The notes: generated by a model from the letters alone, not told the origin. A stretch of DNA of 64,000 bases from Roseovarius aestuarii (GCF_019966515.1 NZ_JAIMIB010000003.1:248001-312000); one strand, 5' to 3'. Shown: positions 18,274 through 27,949, numbered from the stretch's first letter. Made by a program: numbers and translations.

Positions 18274-19107
18274 TCAGATCGAAATCGGGTTTTCTTTTGC
18301 TAGGGCGTCAAAACGCATCAATGTGGCAACAAGATGGGGCATTGCGGCCAAATGGATCATATTAGGACCGTCAGAGGGCGCGTTGTCGGGATCTTCGTGG
18401 GTCTCGATGAAGACCGCCGCCACACCAAGAGAAACCGCCGCGCGGGCCATTACCGGGGCAAATTCGCGCTGTCCGCCGCTGGAGCCGCCTTTGCCACCCG
18501 GTTGCTGAACTGAATGGGTCGCGTCCATGACCACCGGATAGCCCGTTTGCGCCATTTGCGGCAGGCTGCGCATGTCCGCCACCAGGGTGTTGTAGCCAAA
18601 GGAGGTACCGCGCTCGGTCAGAAGCAGGCGGGTGTTGCCGGTGCTTTCAAGCTTGGTCACGATATTGGGCATTTCCCACGGGGCCAGAAATTGCCCTTTC
18701 TTGACATTGATCGCCGCACCGGTGTCGCCTGCAGCCAGCAATAGATCTGTCTGGCGGCAGAGAAAGGCGGGGATTTGCAGGACATCGCAGACCTCGGCCA
18801 CCGGGGCGCACTGATCCGGCAGATGTACATCGGTCAGCACTGGTACGCCAAGTGCGTCCTTTACCGTTTGCATTACTTTCAGCCCCTCATCTACGCCCAG
18901 CCCGCGCTTGCCCGAAAGCGAAGTGCGATTGGCCTTGTCAAAAGAGCCCTTGAAGATGAATTGCGCCCCCGCAGCCTTGCACGCTTCAAGCATGGTACCG
19001 GCGATCATCTGCGCATGATCCACGCTTTCCAGTTGGCAGGGGCCGGCGATAATGGTCAACGGCTGGTCATTGCTCACGCGGAGGCTCGCGATATCTACCT
19101 GTTTCAT
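18274..19107 (-). CDS. kdsA: 3-deoxy-8-phosphooctulonate synthase KdsA
   Basis: 277 residues, full length. Family landmarks are IIAGPCQLES, FKGSFDKANRTS, LTDVHLPDQC, CRQTDLLLAAGDT, NVKKGQFLAPWEM, ERGTSFGYNTLV and MDATHSVQQPGG. The enzyme condenses phosphoenolpyruvate with arabinose-5-phosphate to make Kdo-8-phosphate. Its place between kpsE and the phosphomannomutase suggests Kdo for a capsule linker as well as, or instead of, LPS. That link is inferred from context. Confidence 0.96.
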   Translation of the reverse strand: MKQVDIASLRVSNDQPLTIIAGPCQLESVDHAQMIAGTMLEACKAAGAQFIFKGSFDKANRTSLSGKRGLGVDEGLKVMQTVKDALGVPVLTDVHLPDQCAPVAEVCDVLQIPAFLCRQTDLLLAAGDTGAAINVKKGQFLAPWEMPNIVTKLESTGNTRLLLTERGTSFGYNTLVADMRSLPQMAQTGYPVVMDATHSVQQPGGKGGSSGGQREFAPVMARAAVSLGVAAVFIETHEDPDNAPSDGPNMIHLAAMPHLVATLMRFDALAKENPISI

Positions 19108-19154
19108 TGTCTGCGGCGTCCTTAATCCAGTCCGTTTCCGGCGTGTTGGACCGT

Positions 19155-20762
19155 TTACGACGATATCTGTTCTTTCAGGATCGACGCGGTCAGCGATACC
19201 ATCAGGTAAATACCGGCAAAGATCAGGAAGGCAAGGATCGTGTTCTCGAATGCGCGCGGATAAGAGGCATCCTGCGAGGCGACGGGGCGTACGCTGACGG
19301 TCAGGTAGCGCACCTGCTTGTTCGCCTCAATCTCGCTCAACCGTTTGGATTCCAGCGCGGCTTGCAGGACCAGATCAGCGGTGGCCAGATCGGCCTGCGC
19401 CATCTGAATCTCGGCGGTTTGCGAGGCCAGCGAGCTTGCGCCTTCGGTGGCCTGGTTCAGTCGCGCCTTTTGCTTGCTCAGTTCAGCGCTGAGCACCTCA
19501 ATTTCGCTGGACAGGGCATCGACCTTGGCCTTGTTCGGCCGGGCGTTGTTCAACTGGATGTCCAGCGCCAGTTGCTTTTCCTGCAACTGCAGTTCGACCG
19601 TGCTAACCAATTGCCGGATACTCGCAATCTCGCCCTCGGGGTCCAGGATAGTGCCTTCCTGCAGGCGAACCATCCTTTGCTGCGCGGCGCGGCGTTCTGC
19701 CTTGGCGTCTTCCAATCCTGCCTCTGCGGTTTTTACTGCGTCCAGCCGTTTTTCCCGGCTCAGTTCGTCAACGCGCTCTTCGGCGTATTCGATCAGGCGT
19801 TGCGAGAACAACGCGCTGACCTCGGGATCGGCGGTTGAAAGCTCCATCCTGATGACGCCCTCGGTGGGGTCGTAGCCCAGCTTGACGTATTTCTTAAACA
19901 GCTTGTAGGCCGCCTCGTTGCTGGCATCGGCGTCCAGCCGCTGGATTGGGTCTATATGCGGTTGACTGAAATGTGCGCGAAAGCCCAGATCGGAATCCAG
20001 CCGCAGCATGGCGTCCTTGGATTGCAGGTAGGATTGCGTCGCGATCGAATCCTGCCCGGTGGCGAACTGGCTCGGCAAAAGCCCGCCCAGGCCACCACCG
20101 CCACCGCCACCGCCGCCATCGGCGGTCAGGATGAGAAATTCAGACTTAGTGGCATACATCGGCGTCGCCACCGCGTAGTAATAATATCCCGCCACCAGGG
20201 TCGGCAGAAACACGAATGCGGTCAGTCGCGACAGGAGGAGCAGTAGCTTGCGCCGACGGCGTCTGCCGATGTCACGCTGGATATCCATAATTTCCGAGGC
20301 GCGGCGCTCGGTCGGACTTAACTCTGTCGAGGGTAGGGTCTGCTTTTCTGCCGGAACGGTTTGCGGTAGTTGTACCTTCGGTCGGGGGGGCTCGGCATTA
20401 CCGCTGGGGGCTTGGTCGTCGGCTCTGGTCACGACCTCAAGAATATTGATGCGCTGGAACGGGTCGATACCCTTGGCGCGCAGCAGACGTACTGCATCGA
20501 AATCCGAGACCGGCGCAAGCCCGTGTTTCTGCGCCATCCTGCGCGCCATGCGCAGTTGCCGACCGGTCAACCCTTCCTTACGAATATTGTCGATGTTCAA
20601 TGAAGCGGGCGTTTCCTTCGCTGACTTGCTCTGACTTACGCGCGGGTCTGCTTCTGCGCCGCTGGTGTCCGGCGCGCTTGCCTCTGGATGCGCAGCGTCG
20701 GCCGCGACTTGCGGCGTGTTGCGCCGGATTCGGAATTTTCTAGCCTTGGGTTTCGTAGTCAT
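19155..20762 (-). CDS. Capsule polysaccharide export inner-membrane protein, KpsE-like with long N-terminal extension
   Basis: About 535 residues. The last 360 or so match KpsE/Wzz-type export proteins: a transmembrane helix near 174-196 followed by YATKSEFLIL, a periplasmic coiled coil (about 325-460) and a C-terminal helix. The first 170 residues are cytoplasmic and charged, with a conserved-looking block (GLTGRQLRMARRMAQKHGL). After TM1 there is a run of nine glycines encoded by GGN triplet repeats (20091-20120). The start ATG 20762 overlaps kpsT by 23 bases. KpsE bridges the inner membrane to the outer-membrane exporter. Confidence 0.88.
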   Translation of the reverse strand: MTTKPKARKFRIRRNTPQVAADAAHPEASAPDTSGAEADPRVSQSKSAKETPASLNIDNIRKEGLTGRQLRMARRMAQKHGLAPVSDFDAVRLLRAKGIDPFQRINILEVVTRADDQAPSGNAEPPRPKVQLPQTVPAEKQTLPSTELSPTERRASEIMDIQRDIGRRRRRKLLLLLSRLTAFVFLPTLVAGYYYYAVATPMYATKSEFLILTADGGGGGGGGGLGGLLPSQFATGQDSIATQSYLQSKDAMLRLDSDLGFRAHFSQPHIDPIQRLDADASNEAAYKLFKKYVKLGYDPTEGVIRMELSTADPEVSALFSQRLIEYAEERVDELSREKRLDAVKTAEAGLEDAKAERRAAQQRMVRLQEGTILDPEGEIASIRQLVSTVELQLQEKQLALDIQLNNARPNKAKVDALSSEIEVLSAELSKQKARLNQATEGASSLASQTAEIQMAQADLATADLVLQAALESKRLSEIEANKQVRYLTVSVRPVASQDASYPRAFENTILAFLIFAGIYLMVSLTASILKEQISS

Positions 20763-21399
20763 AAAGCGCCTTTGCCTCTTCCAAGGTATTGAACATATGT
20801 AGTTTTCCACCCATCAGCACGGCGGCTTCGCGGGCGAATTTTTCCAGAGTCTTTGGCTGATGCGAGACGATGATCACTGTGGTCGTGCGCAGTCTTTCTC
20901 GCAAAATTTCACCGGCCTTCTGGTTGAATTCGGCATCGGTCGAACTGGGCATGCCTTCGTCGATCAGATAGATATCGAAATCCAGTGCAAGCATCAGGGA
21001 AAAGGTGAACCGCGCTTTCATCCCCGATGAATAGGTGCCAAGAGGCTGATCGAAATATTCCCCCAGATTACACATCCAACGGCAGAAAGCTTCGATATAA
21101 TCGGGATCAAGCCCGTAAAGCCGCGCGATATACCGGCTGTTTTCCATCGCCGAGATTTTATTAATCACACCACCCATGAAGCCCAGCGGAAAGCTGATGC
21201 GACAGCCTCGCCTGATGTCACCTTCATCCGGTTTTTCCAGCCCCGCCATCATGTTGATCAGCGTGGTCTTACCGGTGCCATTAGGTGCAAGAATACCCAG
21301 CGAGCGGCCAAGGTCGACCCGAAAAGAGACCTTTTCAAGGATCACTTTGCGCTGTGTGCCCGTCCAGAAGGACTTGCTGACATTCTCGAATTCGAGCAT
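20740..21399 (-). CDS. kpsT: Capsule polysaccharide ABC transporter ATPase KpsT
   Basis: 219 residues, typical for KpsT/CtrD. It has Walker A LAPNGTGKTTL, the export-specific signature YSSGMKARF instead of LSGGQ, Walker B IYLIDEGM and the switch VSHQP. It powers export of capsular polysaccharide with a KpsM permease, which is not in this window. It is the first gene of the minus-strand run kpsT-kpsE-kdsA-phosphomannomutase. The start is ATG 21399. Confidence 0.93.
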   Translation of the reverse strand: MLEFENVSKSFWTGTQRKVILEKVSFRVDLGRSLGILAPNGTGKTTLINMMAGLEKPDEGDIRRGCRISFPLGFMGGVINKISAMENSRYIARLYGLDPDYIEAFCRWMCNLGEYFDQPLGTYSSGMKARFTFSLMLALDFDIYLIDEGMPSSTDAEFNQKAGEILRERLRTTTVIIVSHQPKTLEKFAREAAVLMGGKLHMFNTLEEAKALYDYETQG

Positions 21400-21700
21400 C
21401 TATCGGCTCCGGTACTGCTCTCGACTTGCCCTCTTGTTATCGGGGCTTTGTTAAGGTTTGCTTAGCCAAGATTTCGACTATTATGTCGGAGTTTTCCCGA
21501 TGATGACAACAAAACTGGTTAATTTTGTGTCCGCTGATGCAAAAAAACCGGTGTAGGCGGCCCATTGAAGGGCCATCGGCGCTGTTCTTTGAAACTTTGA
21601 GATAAGCGATGTCTGCGGGCATGGGCATATAGGCCGTGCGCGGGGGAACTGCCGTCCAGGTGCTGAACAACTTGCCGGGGCTAGGGAGACACGCGAAACC
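21400..21700. other. Intergenic region upstream of kpsT
   Basis: About 350 bp separate the kpsT start from the 3' end of gabD. The stretch must hold the promoter of the capsule operon, but I see no clear -35/-10 pair. A small GGCCC-N6-GGGCC inverted repeat lies near 21560-21575. An 18-codon ATG frame around 21500 has no recognisable ribosome site or homology and is not called. Confidence 0.5.
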
Positions 21701-21731
21701 AAAAAGGCGCCGCGATGTTCTGCGGCGCCTT
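21701..21731 (-). terminator. Rho-independent terminator of gabD
   Basis: A perfect 10-bp stem (AAGGCGCCGC at 21704-21713 and GCGGCGCCTT at 21722-21731) encloses an 8-base loop. Read on the minus strand it is followed by a run of five T. It lies about 20 bases past the gabD stop, where a terminator is expected. Confidence 0.88.
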
Positions 21732-21751
21732 GAAACAAATTCTTGCTGTCA

Positions 21752-23224
21752 TCAGACTGACATGCAGATGTATTTCATTTCCAGATAATCCTCGATCCCA
21801 TGGTGGCTGCCTTCGCGGCCCAGGCCGGATTGCTTGACGCCACCGAAGGGGGCGACCTCGGTCGAGATGATGCCGGTGTTGACGCCGACGATGCCGTATT
21901 CCAGCGCCTCGGCCACTTTATAGACCCGGCTCAGATCCTTGGCGTAGAAATAGCTCGCCAGACCGAAGATCGTGTCGTTAGCCATGGCGATCACATCGTC
22001 TTCGTTCTCGAACTTGAAGAGCGGTGCAAAGGGGCCAAAAGTTTCATCTGTGGCGACCTGCATGTCCTGTGTGCAGCCAGTCACGATCGTCGGTGGCAGG
22101 AAGTATCCGGTGCCTTCCATCGGTTCACCGCCGCCGAGGATCACTTCGGCCCCTTTGGAGGTCGCATCGGCCACATGTTCCTGAACCTTGTCGATGGCAT
22201 CGGCGTTGATCAGCGGACCAAGGGCGGTGCCGTCTTCCATACCGTCGCCGATCTTCATCTTGCTGACCGCATCCTTGAGTTTAGCGGCGAAGGCGTCATA
22301 GACACCGGCCTGTACATAGATCCGGTTGGCGCAGACGCAGGTCTGGCCATTGTTGCGGAACTTGCACATGATGGCACCCTCCACAGCAGCATCTAGATCT
22401 GCGTCGTCGAACACGATGAACGGTGCGTTGCCGCCCAGTTCCATCGAGCATTTCATCACGCTATCGGCGGCTTGACGCAGCAGGATGCGGCCCACCTCGG
22501 TGGAGCCGGTGAATGTCAGCTTGCGCACGGCGGGGTTTTCACAGAATTCCTTGCCCACATCGGACGATCGCGACGAGGTCACGATATTGAAGACCCCCTT
22601 GGGAATGCCCGCGCGTTCGGCCAATACACCCATGACCGTGGCCGAGAGTGGTGTTTCCGCTGCCGGACGGCCCACGAAAGCGCAGCCTGCTGCCAATGCC
22701 GGGGCGGCTTTGCGGGTGATCATCGCGTTGGGAAAGTTCCACGGCGTGATCGAAGCGGCCACGCCTATGGGTTGCTTGATCACGGTGATGCGCTTGTCGC
22801 GCTGGTGGCCGGGGATGGTCTCGCCGTAGATGCGCTTGGCCTCTTCAGCGAAAAACTCGATGAAGGACGCTCCATATCCGACCTCACCCTTGGCCTCGGC
22901 CAGCGGCTTGCCCTGTTCGGCGGTCAGGATGGTGGCCAGATCATCGGCATTTTCCATCATCAGGTCGAACCACTTGCGCAGCACGGCGGCACGTTCCTTG
23001 CCGGTCCATGCCGCCCAATCCTTTTGTGCCGCTTCGGCCGCGGCGATGGTCTGGTTGACCTGCGCGCGCGACATGTCGGCTACTTTTGCAATCACGTCGC
23101 CTCGGGCCGGGTTGGTCACGTCAAACGTGCCTCCCTCTCCATCGATCCATTCGCCATTGGAATAGGCTTTCTCGGCCAGCAATGACGGGTCCTTGAGCAG
23201 CGATTTCAAATTCGTATCGGTCAT
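21752..23224 (-). CDS. gabD: NAD(P)-dependent succinate-semialdehyde dehydrogenase
   Basis: 490 residues, full length for GabD-type aldehyde dehydrogenases. It has PWNFPNAMITRKAAPALAAG, TGSTEVGRILL, the general-base region MELGGNAPFIVFDDAD and the catalytic Cys in NNGQTCVCANR. The C-terminus EVAPFGGVKQSGLGREGS is typical of GabD. It oxidises succinate semialdehyde to succinate in GABA and polyamine catabolism. ATG 23224 gives the usual N-terminus (MTDTNLKSLLKDPSLL); an upstream in-frame start at 23263 does not. A terminator follows directly. Confidence 0.92.
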   Translation of the reverse strand: MTDTNLKSLLKDPSLLAEKAYSNGEWIDGEGGTFDVTNPARGDVIAKVADMSRAQVNQTIAAAEAAQKDWAAWTGKERAAVLRKWFDLMMENADDLATILTAEQGKPLAEAKGEVGYGASFIEFFAEEAKRIYGETIPGHQRDKRITVIKQPIGVAASITPWNFPNAMITRKAAPALAAGCAFVGRPAAETPLSATVMGVLAERAGIPKGVFNIVTSSRSSDVGKEFCENPAVRKLTFTGSTEVGRILLRQAADSVMKCSMELGGNAPFIVFDDADLDAAVEGAIMCKFRNNGQTCVCANRIYVQAGVYDAFAAKLKDAVSKMKIGDGMEDGTALGPLINADAIDKVQEHVADATSKGAEVILGGGEPMEGTGYFLPPTIVTGCTQDMQVATDETFGPFAPLFKFENEDDVIAMANDTIFGLASYFYAKDLSRVYKVAEALEYGIVGVNTGIISTEVAPFGGVKQSGLGREGSHHGIEDYLEMKYICMSV

Positions 23225-23305
23225 GTCATTTCCCCTGAAATTGATCTCGCGCAGGCAAAGCATCTTGCGCTAGGATTGTCCAGTGCAAGTGAGGGAGAAC
23301 CGCCT

Positions 23306-24094
23306 GTGGATTGGGACGATGCATATGCAAATGCACCTTATATTTTAGGGGCGGACACATACCCTGAGCGGTGGAGCACCGAGGCCCGCGCATTTCGCGA
23401 CCGGATGCTGGCGGAAGGCCGCGCAAGTCTGAAGCAGTCCTATGGCCCGTCAAAGCGTCAGCGTTACGACCTCTTCACGCCACAAGGTGCAGCCGAGGGG
23501 CTTTGTGTCTTTGTTCACGGCGGTTACTGGATGAAGTTTCACCGCACCTTCTGGTCGCATTTTGCCGCCGGGCCATTGGCGCGGGGATGGGCCGTGGCGA
23601 TACCGTCTTATGATTTGTGCCCACAGGTGCGTATTGCGGATATCACCACTCAGATCGCCCGTGCCATCATCACCATTGCGGTGCGTGTCGAGGGGCCCAT
23701 CGTGCTGGCGGGCCATTCGGCTGGCGGGCATCTGGTGGCGCGGATGTGTGTCGAAGGCGTTTTGCCCAAGACGGTATTTGACAGGATCAGGCATGTCATG
23801 CCGATCTCGCCGGTCTCGGACCTGCGGCCCCTGATCAACACCGCGATGAATGTTGATTTTCAGCTGGACGACGCCTCGGCTGCTGCCGAAAGCCCGGTGC
23901 TGATGGCGCCCGTCGATGTTCCCGTCACCGTTTGGGTCGGGGCAGATGAACGCCCGGTTTTTCTCGACCAGGCGCGGTGGTTGGCCGAAGCCTGGGATGC
24001 GGCGCATGTGATCGACGAAGGTCGGCACCATTTCGATGTGATTGACGCGCTTCAGGACGTTGATAGCCCGATGATCCAACACCTTTGGCCTTAG
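23306..24094 (+). CDS. Alpha/beta hydrolase, kynurenine-formamidase-like
   Basis: About 263 residues. It shows the oxyanion motif VFVHGGYWMKFHRTFWSH, the nucleophile elbow AGHSAGGHLVARM, an Asp around VWVGADERPVF and a His in GRHHFDVID. The HGGYW form is typical of arylformamidase-like and carboxylesterase-like members. I prefer a GTG at 23306 (VDWDDAYANAPYI) with GGGAG eight bases upstream; a TTG at 23276 is in frame. It diverges from gabD. No tryptophan-pathway neighbours support a firm kynurenine assignment. Confidence 0.8.
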   Translation: MDWDDAYANAPYILGADTYPERWSTEARAFRDRMLAEGRASLKQSYGPSKRQRYDLFTPQGAAEGLCVFVHGGYWMKFHRTFWSHFAAGPLARGWAVAIPSYDLCPQVRIADITTQIARAIITIAVRVEGPIVLAGHSAGGHLVARMCVEGVLPKTVFDRIRHVMPISPVSDLRPLINTAMNVDFQLDDASAAAESPVLMAPVDVPVTVWVGADERPVFLDQARWLAEAWDAAHVIDEGRHHFDVIDALQDVDSPMIQHLWP

Positions 24095-24487
24095 AGCGCA
24101 GTGGCACATCCTGCCGGCCAGCATCAGCGTCGTAACAGATGTTCCCATGATTTTGCCGTTTGGCAGTGCCCAACGCTTTTAAAAGACCTGTTGGTGCAGC
24201 TATCCGCACAGATCAGGGCGACGTGTCTGAGCCGCTTTAGGATCGGGCGTCTGGCCGTGCCAGATGTGTCCGTATCGCTACTACGGTCACGGGTGAGAGA
24301 TAAAAAGCGGCTGACAAAATCCAACCTTTATTGTATCACGGCTGCGAACACAAATGGAGGGTACTCTATGTATTACGGGATTTGGAACCACTTCCGCTAA
24401 GGCGGCTGATCCATCCCGGGCGGTCGTCAAGCACATCGCCGCACATAGACTACGTGCCTTGTTTTCCTGCTTTCACAGGCTTCCATT
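24095..24487. other. Intergenic region with candidate leader peptide before the ABC exporter
   Basis: This stretch of about 390 bp has no normal gene. It contains one short frame with a strong ribosome site (listed separately at 24368-24400). A small CCGC-taag-GCGG hairpin overlaps the end of that frame. No tRNA or promoter can be named with confidence. Confidence 0.5.
24368..24400 (+). other. Candidate 10-residue leader peptide
   Basis: A GGAGGG (24356-24361) sits seven bases before an ATG that opens the frame MYYGIWNHFR and then stops. The stop falls in a small hairpin, and the exporter gene begins about 90 bases later. The spacing and the excess of aromatic residues are what a translational attenuation leader could look like. 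There is no homology support, and the frame could be chance. Confidence 0.3.
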
Positions 24488-26311
24488 ATGTTCAAATTTT
24501 TCGAAAATCTCGTCGACCCGTTTGCGCCGTTTCCTTCTGAAACGCCGTCCGATTCGCTTTGGATCTACCTCAAGTCCCACTACCGGCCCTTCTACAAATG
24601 GATGTTTGTTCTGGCTGTCACCGGGATGGTTGTTGCGCTGATTGAAACCGCGCTGATCTTCTATTCTGGCCGGATCATTGATCTTTTAGCCGACAACACC
24701 CCGCAGACGCTGATGGCCGATTACGGGTTTGAACTGCTTGGCGTGGCGGCGTTGATCATGGTCTTGCGACCCGGCGCGGCGTTGCTGCATCACTTACTGC
24801 TGGATCAGATGCTGGCCGGTAACCTGCAGGAACAGGTCAGGTGGCGCGCGCATAAGCATCTGCTGGGTCAATCCTCTGGGTTCTTTCAGAACGAATTCGC
24901 CGGTCGGCTCAGCAATCGCGTGATGCAGCTTGGCGGTGCCGTAGAAGACAGCACCTACCTTGTCTTCGAAGGGGTGTGGTTTGGGCTTACCTATGTGATC
25001 GGCGCCGCTGTCATTCTGGCCGCCGTCAATCCGATCCTTGCCGTGCCCCTGCTGGTCTGGGTGGTCATCTACGCGATCTACGTCACCATCATGGCCAAGC
25101 GGGTCGGGGTGGCGTCGGAAAAATGGTCCGATGCGCGGTCGATGGTGACGGCGCGGGTGGTGGATGCATATGCCAATATCGAAACCATCAAACTCTTCGC
25201 CGATGAGGGCACGGAAGAACGCTATGTTCTGTCCGCGATGCGGCGTCTACGTCTGCGGTTTCAGCGGTTCCTGCGGTTGATGACCGAGCTTGGGTTTGCG
25301 CTTTATCTGATCAATGGCGCGCTGTTTCTGTTCATGCTGGGCCCGGCCATCTGGTTGTGGTCACGGGGGTTGGTCAGCGTGGGTGAGGTGGCGGCGGCTA
25401 CCGCGCTGACCATCCGCCTTAATGGCATGAGCGGGTGGATCAGCTGGATCATCATCGAGCTGTTCGAACATGTGGGCGTGATCCGAGAGGGTCTGCAATC
25501 GGTGTCCGTGCCGCATGATGTTGTGGATGTGCCAGATGCGCCTAGTTTGGAGGTCAACGCTGCCCGCATCGAAATTCGCAATGTCGTGCATCACTACGGC
25601 AAAGGTCATGGCGGGTTGAACGGGATCAATCTGACGATTGAACCGGGTCAGAAAGTCGGCCTTGTCGGACGTTCCGGTGCGGGTAAGTCAAGCCTGGTGA
25701 ACCTGCTGCTCAGGTTTCGCGACCCTGAAACCGGGCAGATCCTGATCGACGGTCAGGATATCGGCAAGGTCACGCAAACCTCGCTGCGCAGATCCATTGG
25801 CATGGTCAGTCAGGACAGTTCGCTCCTGCACCGATCGATCCGGGGCAACATCCTTTATGGGCGTAGTGGCGCAAAAGATGCCAACATGATTGCCGCAGCT
25901 AAACGCGCCGAGGCACATGAGTTCATCCTTGACCTGCAGGATGTTGATGGTCGCCGTGGCTATAATGCCCAGGTGGGGGAGCGCGGGGTGAAACTGTCCG
26001 GTGGGCAGCGCCAACGCATATCCATCGCCCGCGTCATCCTGAAAGACGCGCCCATTCTGGTGCTGGACGAGGCAACCTCGGCGCTGGACAGCGAGGTTGA
26101 AGCCGCCATTCAGGACACGCTGTTCGGCTTGATGGAGGGCAAGACCGTGATCGCAATCGCGCATCGCTTGTCGACCATCGCGCAACTGGACAGGATCGTC
26201 GTCATGGATCAGGGACGCATCGTCGAAGACGGTTCGCATAATGAACTGTTGGCGGGTGGCGGGGTTTATGCCACGCTCTGGGCGCGCCAGTCAGGTGGGT
26301 TCCTGGGGTGA
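24488..26311 (+). CDS. ABC exporter, fused membrane and ATPase domains (MsbA/MDR type)
   Basis: The 607-residue half-transporter has an N-terminal type I exporter membrane domain with about six helices (first helix near residue 38). A complete ATPase domain follows: Walker A VGRSGAGKSSL, Q-loop SQDSSLLHRS, signature [12 protein letters not shown], Walker B ILVLDEATSALDS and switch IAHRLST. It probably works as a homodimer exporting a lipid, drug or peptide; the substrate cannot be read from the sequence. A possible leader peptide precedes it. It is followed by a small cupin gene. Confidence 0.92.
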   Translation: MFKFFENLVDPFAPFPSETPSDSLWIYLKSHYRPFYKWMFVLAVTGMVVALIETALIFYSGRIIDLLADNTPQTLMADYGFELLGVAALIMVLRPGAALLHHLLLDQMLAGNLQEQVRWRAHKHLLGQSSGFFQNEFAGRLSNRVMQLGGAVEDSTYLVFEGVWFGLTYVIGAAVILAAVNPILAVPLLVWVVIYAIYVTIMAKRVGVASEKWSDARSMVTARVVDAYANIETIKLFADEGTEERYVLSAMRRLRLRFQRFLRLMTELGFALYLINGALFLFMLGPAIWLWSRGLVSVGEVAAATALTIRLNGMSGWISWIIIELFEHVGVIREGLQSVSVPHDVVDVPDAPSLEVNAARIEIRNVVHHYGKGHGGLNGINLTIEPGQKVGLVGRSGAGKSSLVNLLLRFRDPETGQILIDGQDIGKVTQTSLRRSIGMVSQDSSLLHRSIRGNILYGRSGAKDANMIAAAKRAEAHEFILDLQDVDGRRGYNAQVGERGVKLSGGQRQRISIARVILKDAPILVLDEATSALDSEVEAAIQDTLFGLMEGKTVIAIAHRLSTIAQLDRIVVMDQGRIVEDGSHNELLAGGGVYATLWARQSGGFLG

Positions 26312-26425
26312 TTTTACGGATGTAATAGCGTCAAGGCGAGAGAGTAAGCGGACGGTTGCAGGCCGCTCACTCTGTCGCATAGGATGGGCATTCTGGTTTG
26401 CGCCGTAGCGGTTGGAGGAACTTTA

Positions 26426-26833
26426 ATGGACATCAAGAAAAACGGCTCCAGGCCATCGACCGTACCATCTGCTGATTATTTCACCGGAAAGGTGCGTATG
26501 GACCCGGTGATCGAAGCGCCCGAACCGTCCCGTGTCAGGTCTGTCGTGGTGACTTTCGAACCGGCGGCGCGTACTGCATGGCACACGCATCCGTCTGGTC
26601 AGACACTGTTCGTTCTTTCGGGGCTCGGGTTGGTGCAGTTCTGGGACGGTCCAATTCAGGAAATCCATCCCGGTGACACCGTGTGGATTGAACCGGGCGA
26701 GAAACATTGGCACGGCGCATCGCCAACTGTCGCCATGACCCATCTGGCAATTCAGGAAGCCGTCGACGGGTCTCCGGTGACCTGGCTAGAGCAAGTCTCG
26801 GATGAGCAATACGCTCCGCTTGATCCAACCTGA
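26426..26833 (+). CDS. Cupin domain protein (cyclic, carboxymuconolactone-pathway-type cupin)
   Basis: The 135-residue single-domain cupin has motif 1 [19 protein letters not shown] and motif 2 [20 protein letters not shown], which give a His/Glu metal site. Similar small cupins are often found with carboxymuconolactone-decarboxylase or sugar-binding neighbours, but none is present here. The ATG at 26426 has GGAGGA seven bases upstream. An in-frame start at 26384 adds an unrelated hydrophobic stretch and is rejected. Confidence 0.85.
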   Translation: MDIKKNGSRPSTVPSADYFTGKVRMDPVIEAPEPSRVRSVVVTFEPAARTAWHTHPSGQTLFVLSGLGLVQFWDGPIQEIHPGDTVWIEPGEKHWHGASPTVAMTHLAIQEAVDGSPVTWLEQVSDEQYAPLDPT

Positions 26834-26953
26834 TCAACTGTGCATGAAAAGCCGACGGGGCGCCGATTTCAGGAGCTAGTGGTCGACACTCTGACGCGTC
26901 TTGTGACCTGAACCCAACGACTCCAGACCCAACCGGACGCGACGCCAGCTGCG

Positions 26954-27949
26954 CTAATGTGCGGCATCCTGAATGATGCTCGAAAATACCCGCCCCTCAA
27001 AGGCACGAATTTCCGGAAAGGCCAGCTCAGCATGGTTCTGCGTGATGCCTGGGAACAGCTCTTCCAGCTCGGCGCCTTGGGCGTCATCGACGAGGCCGAG
27101 AGCAATATCACCGGGATGGAATGTTTCAACCGGGCAACCTTCGGCATAGATGACCTCGTGCTGATCAAGGGCGATGTGCCAGTATTCAAGATCCTCGATT
27201 TCATCACCGCAGTGATAGATGTTCTTGCCATTGATAAGGCTCTTGGCGCTCGCAAGAACGGCCGGCTCAGCAATCAGCATATCTACATAGGCACCTTCCA
27301 GCAGCACCCTGTGTTGTGGCGACACCCTTAATGTTCTCGACGGGATTCCCGGAGCAAAGGAATCGGGTGCGATTGCGACCGGTTCCAGCTGCGAATTCCC
27401 GCGCCGTCTGGCGTCGGTCACTTTTGATGACGCGATCCAGCGGATGGGTTTAAGCCCGCCGTCGCGGGTCACCAGTTTGTCGCCTATCTTCAGGCGCTCA
27501 ACCCGACAGGGCCCATGTTCCGTCAGGATTTGAGAACCCCGGGCAAAACAAACTTCGTTTTCGCCAAAAATCGTAATGGTGACCTGGTGCGTATCAACCA
27601 CCGTTGTTCCGTTAACTGTGGTCGCAAAACCGTTGGCGGTGTTATACGACACATCAGTGACCCTGATGTTGAATGTCACATCCATACTCTGGCCTCGATC
27701 CAGACCATCGAGTGCCGGGTCATCTGAATCGAACACAAAAGTCCACGTATACCCGCCCTCGCCATTGGCGGCGTTGTGGTTAATGGTAAGCGTGCCGAAT
27801 GACGGGGCAGACAGAATTGTGTAGCCACCTGGCAGCCAAGAATAAATGCCGGGTTCATTGTTCGCAACAGTACCGCCGACAGAAACATTGCCTGCACCAT
27901 TCAGGCCTTCTGTCATGTTGGCTGTTGTCGGACCGGACAAACTTACCAT
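26954..27949 (-). CDS. Hint-domain protein with N-terminal VCBS/cadherin-like domain
   Basis: 331 residues. Residues 1-130 form a beta-rich adhesin-like segment (INHNAANGEGGYTWTFVF, VTDVSYNTANGFATTV) of the kind found in VCBS repeats. From about residue 132 a Hedgehog/intein-type Hint domain begins at CFARGSQILTEHG, continues with VERLKIGDKLVTRDGGLKPIRWI and includes RVSPQHRVLLEG. Such proteins are abundant in Rhodobacterales and are thought to be secreted and self-processed at the Cys. There is no classical signal peptide. The role is unknown. Confidence 0.88.
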   Translation of the reverse strand: MVSLSGPTTANMTEGLNGAGNVSVGGTVANNEPGIYSWLPGGYTILSAPSFGTLTINHNAANGEGGYTWTFVFDSDDPALDGLDRGQSMDVTFNIRVTDVSYNTANGFATTVNGTTVVDTHQVTITIFGENEVCFARGSQILTEHGPCRVERLKIGDKLVTRDGGLKPIRWIASSKVTDARRRGNSQLEPVAIAPDSFAPGIPSRTLRVSPQHRVLLEGAYVDMLIAEPAVLASAKSLINGKNIYHCGDEIEDLEYWHIALDQHEVIYAEGCPVETFHPGDIALGLVDDAQGAELEELFPGITQNHAELAFPEIRAFEGRVFSSIIQDAAH

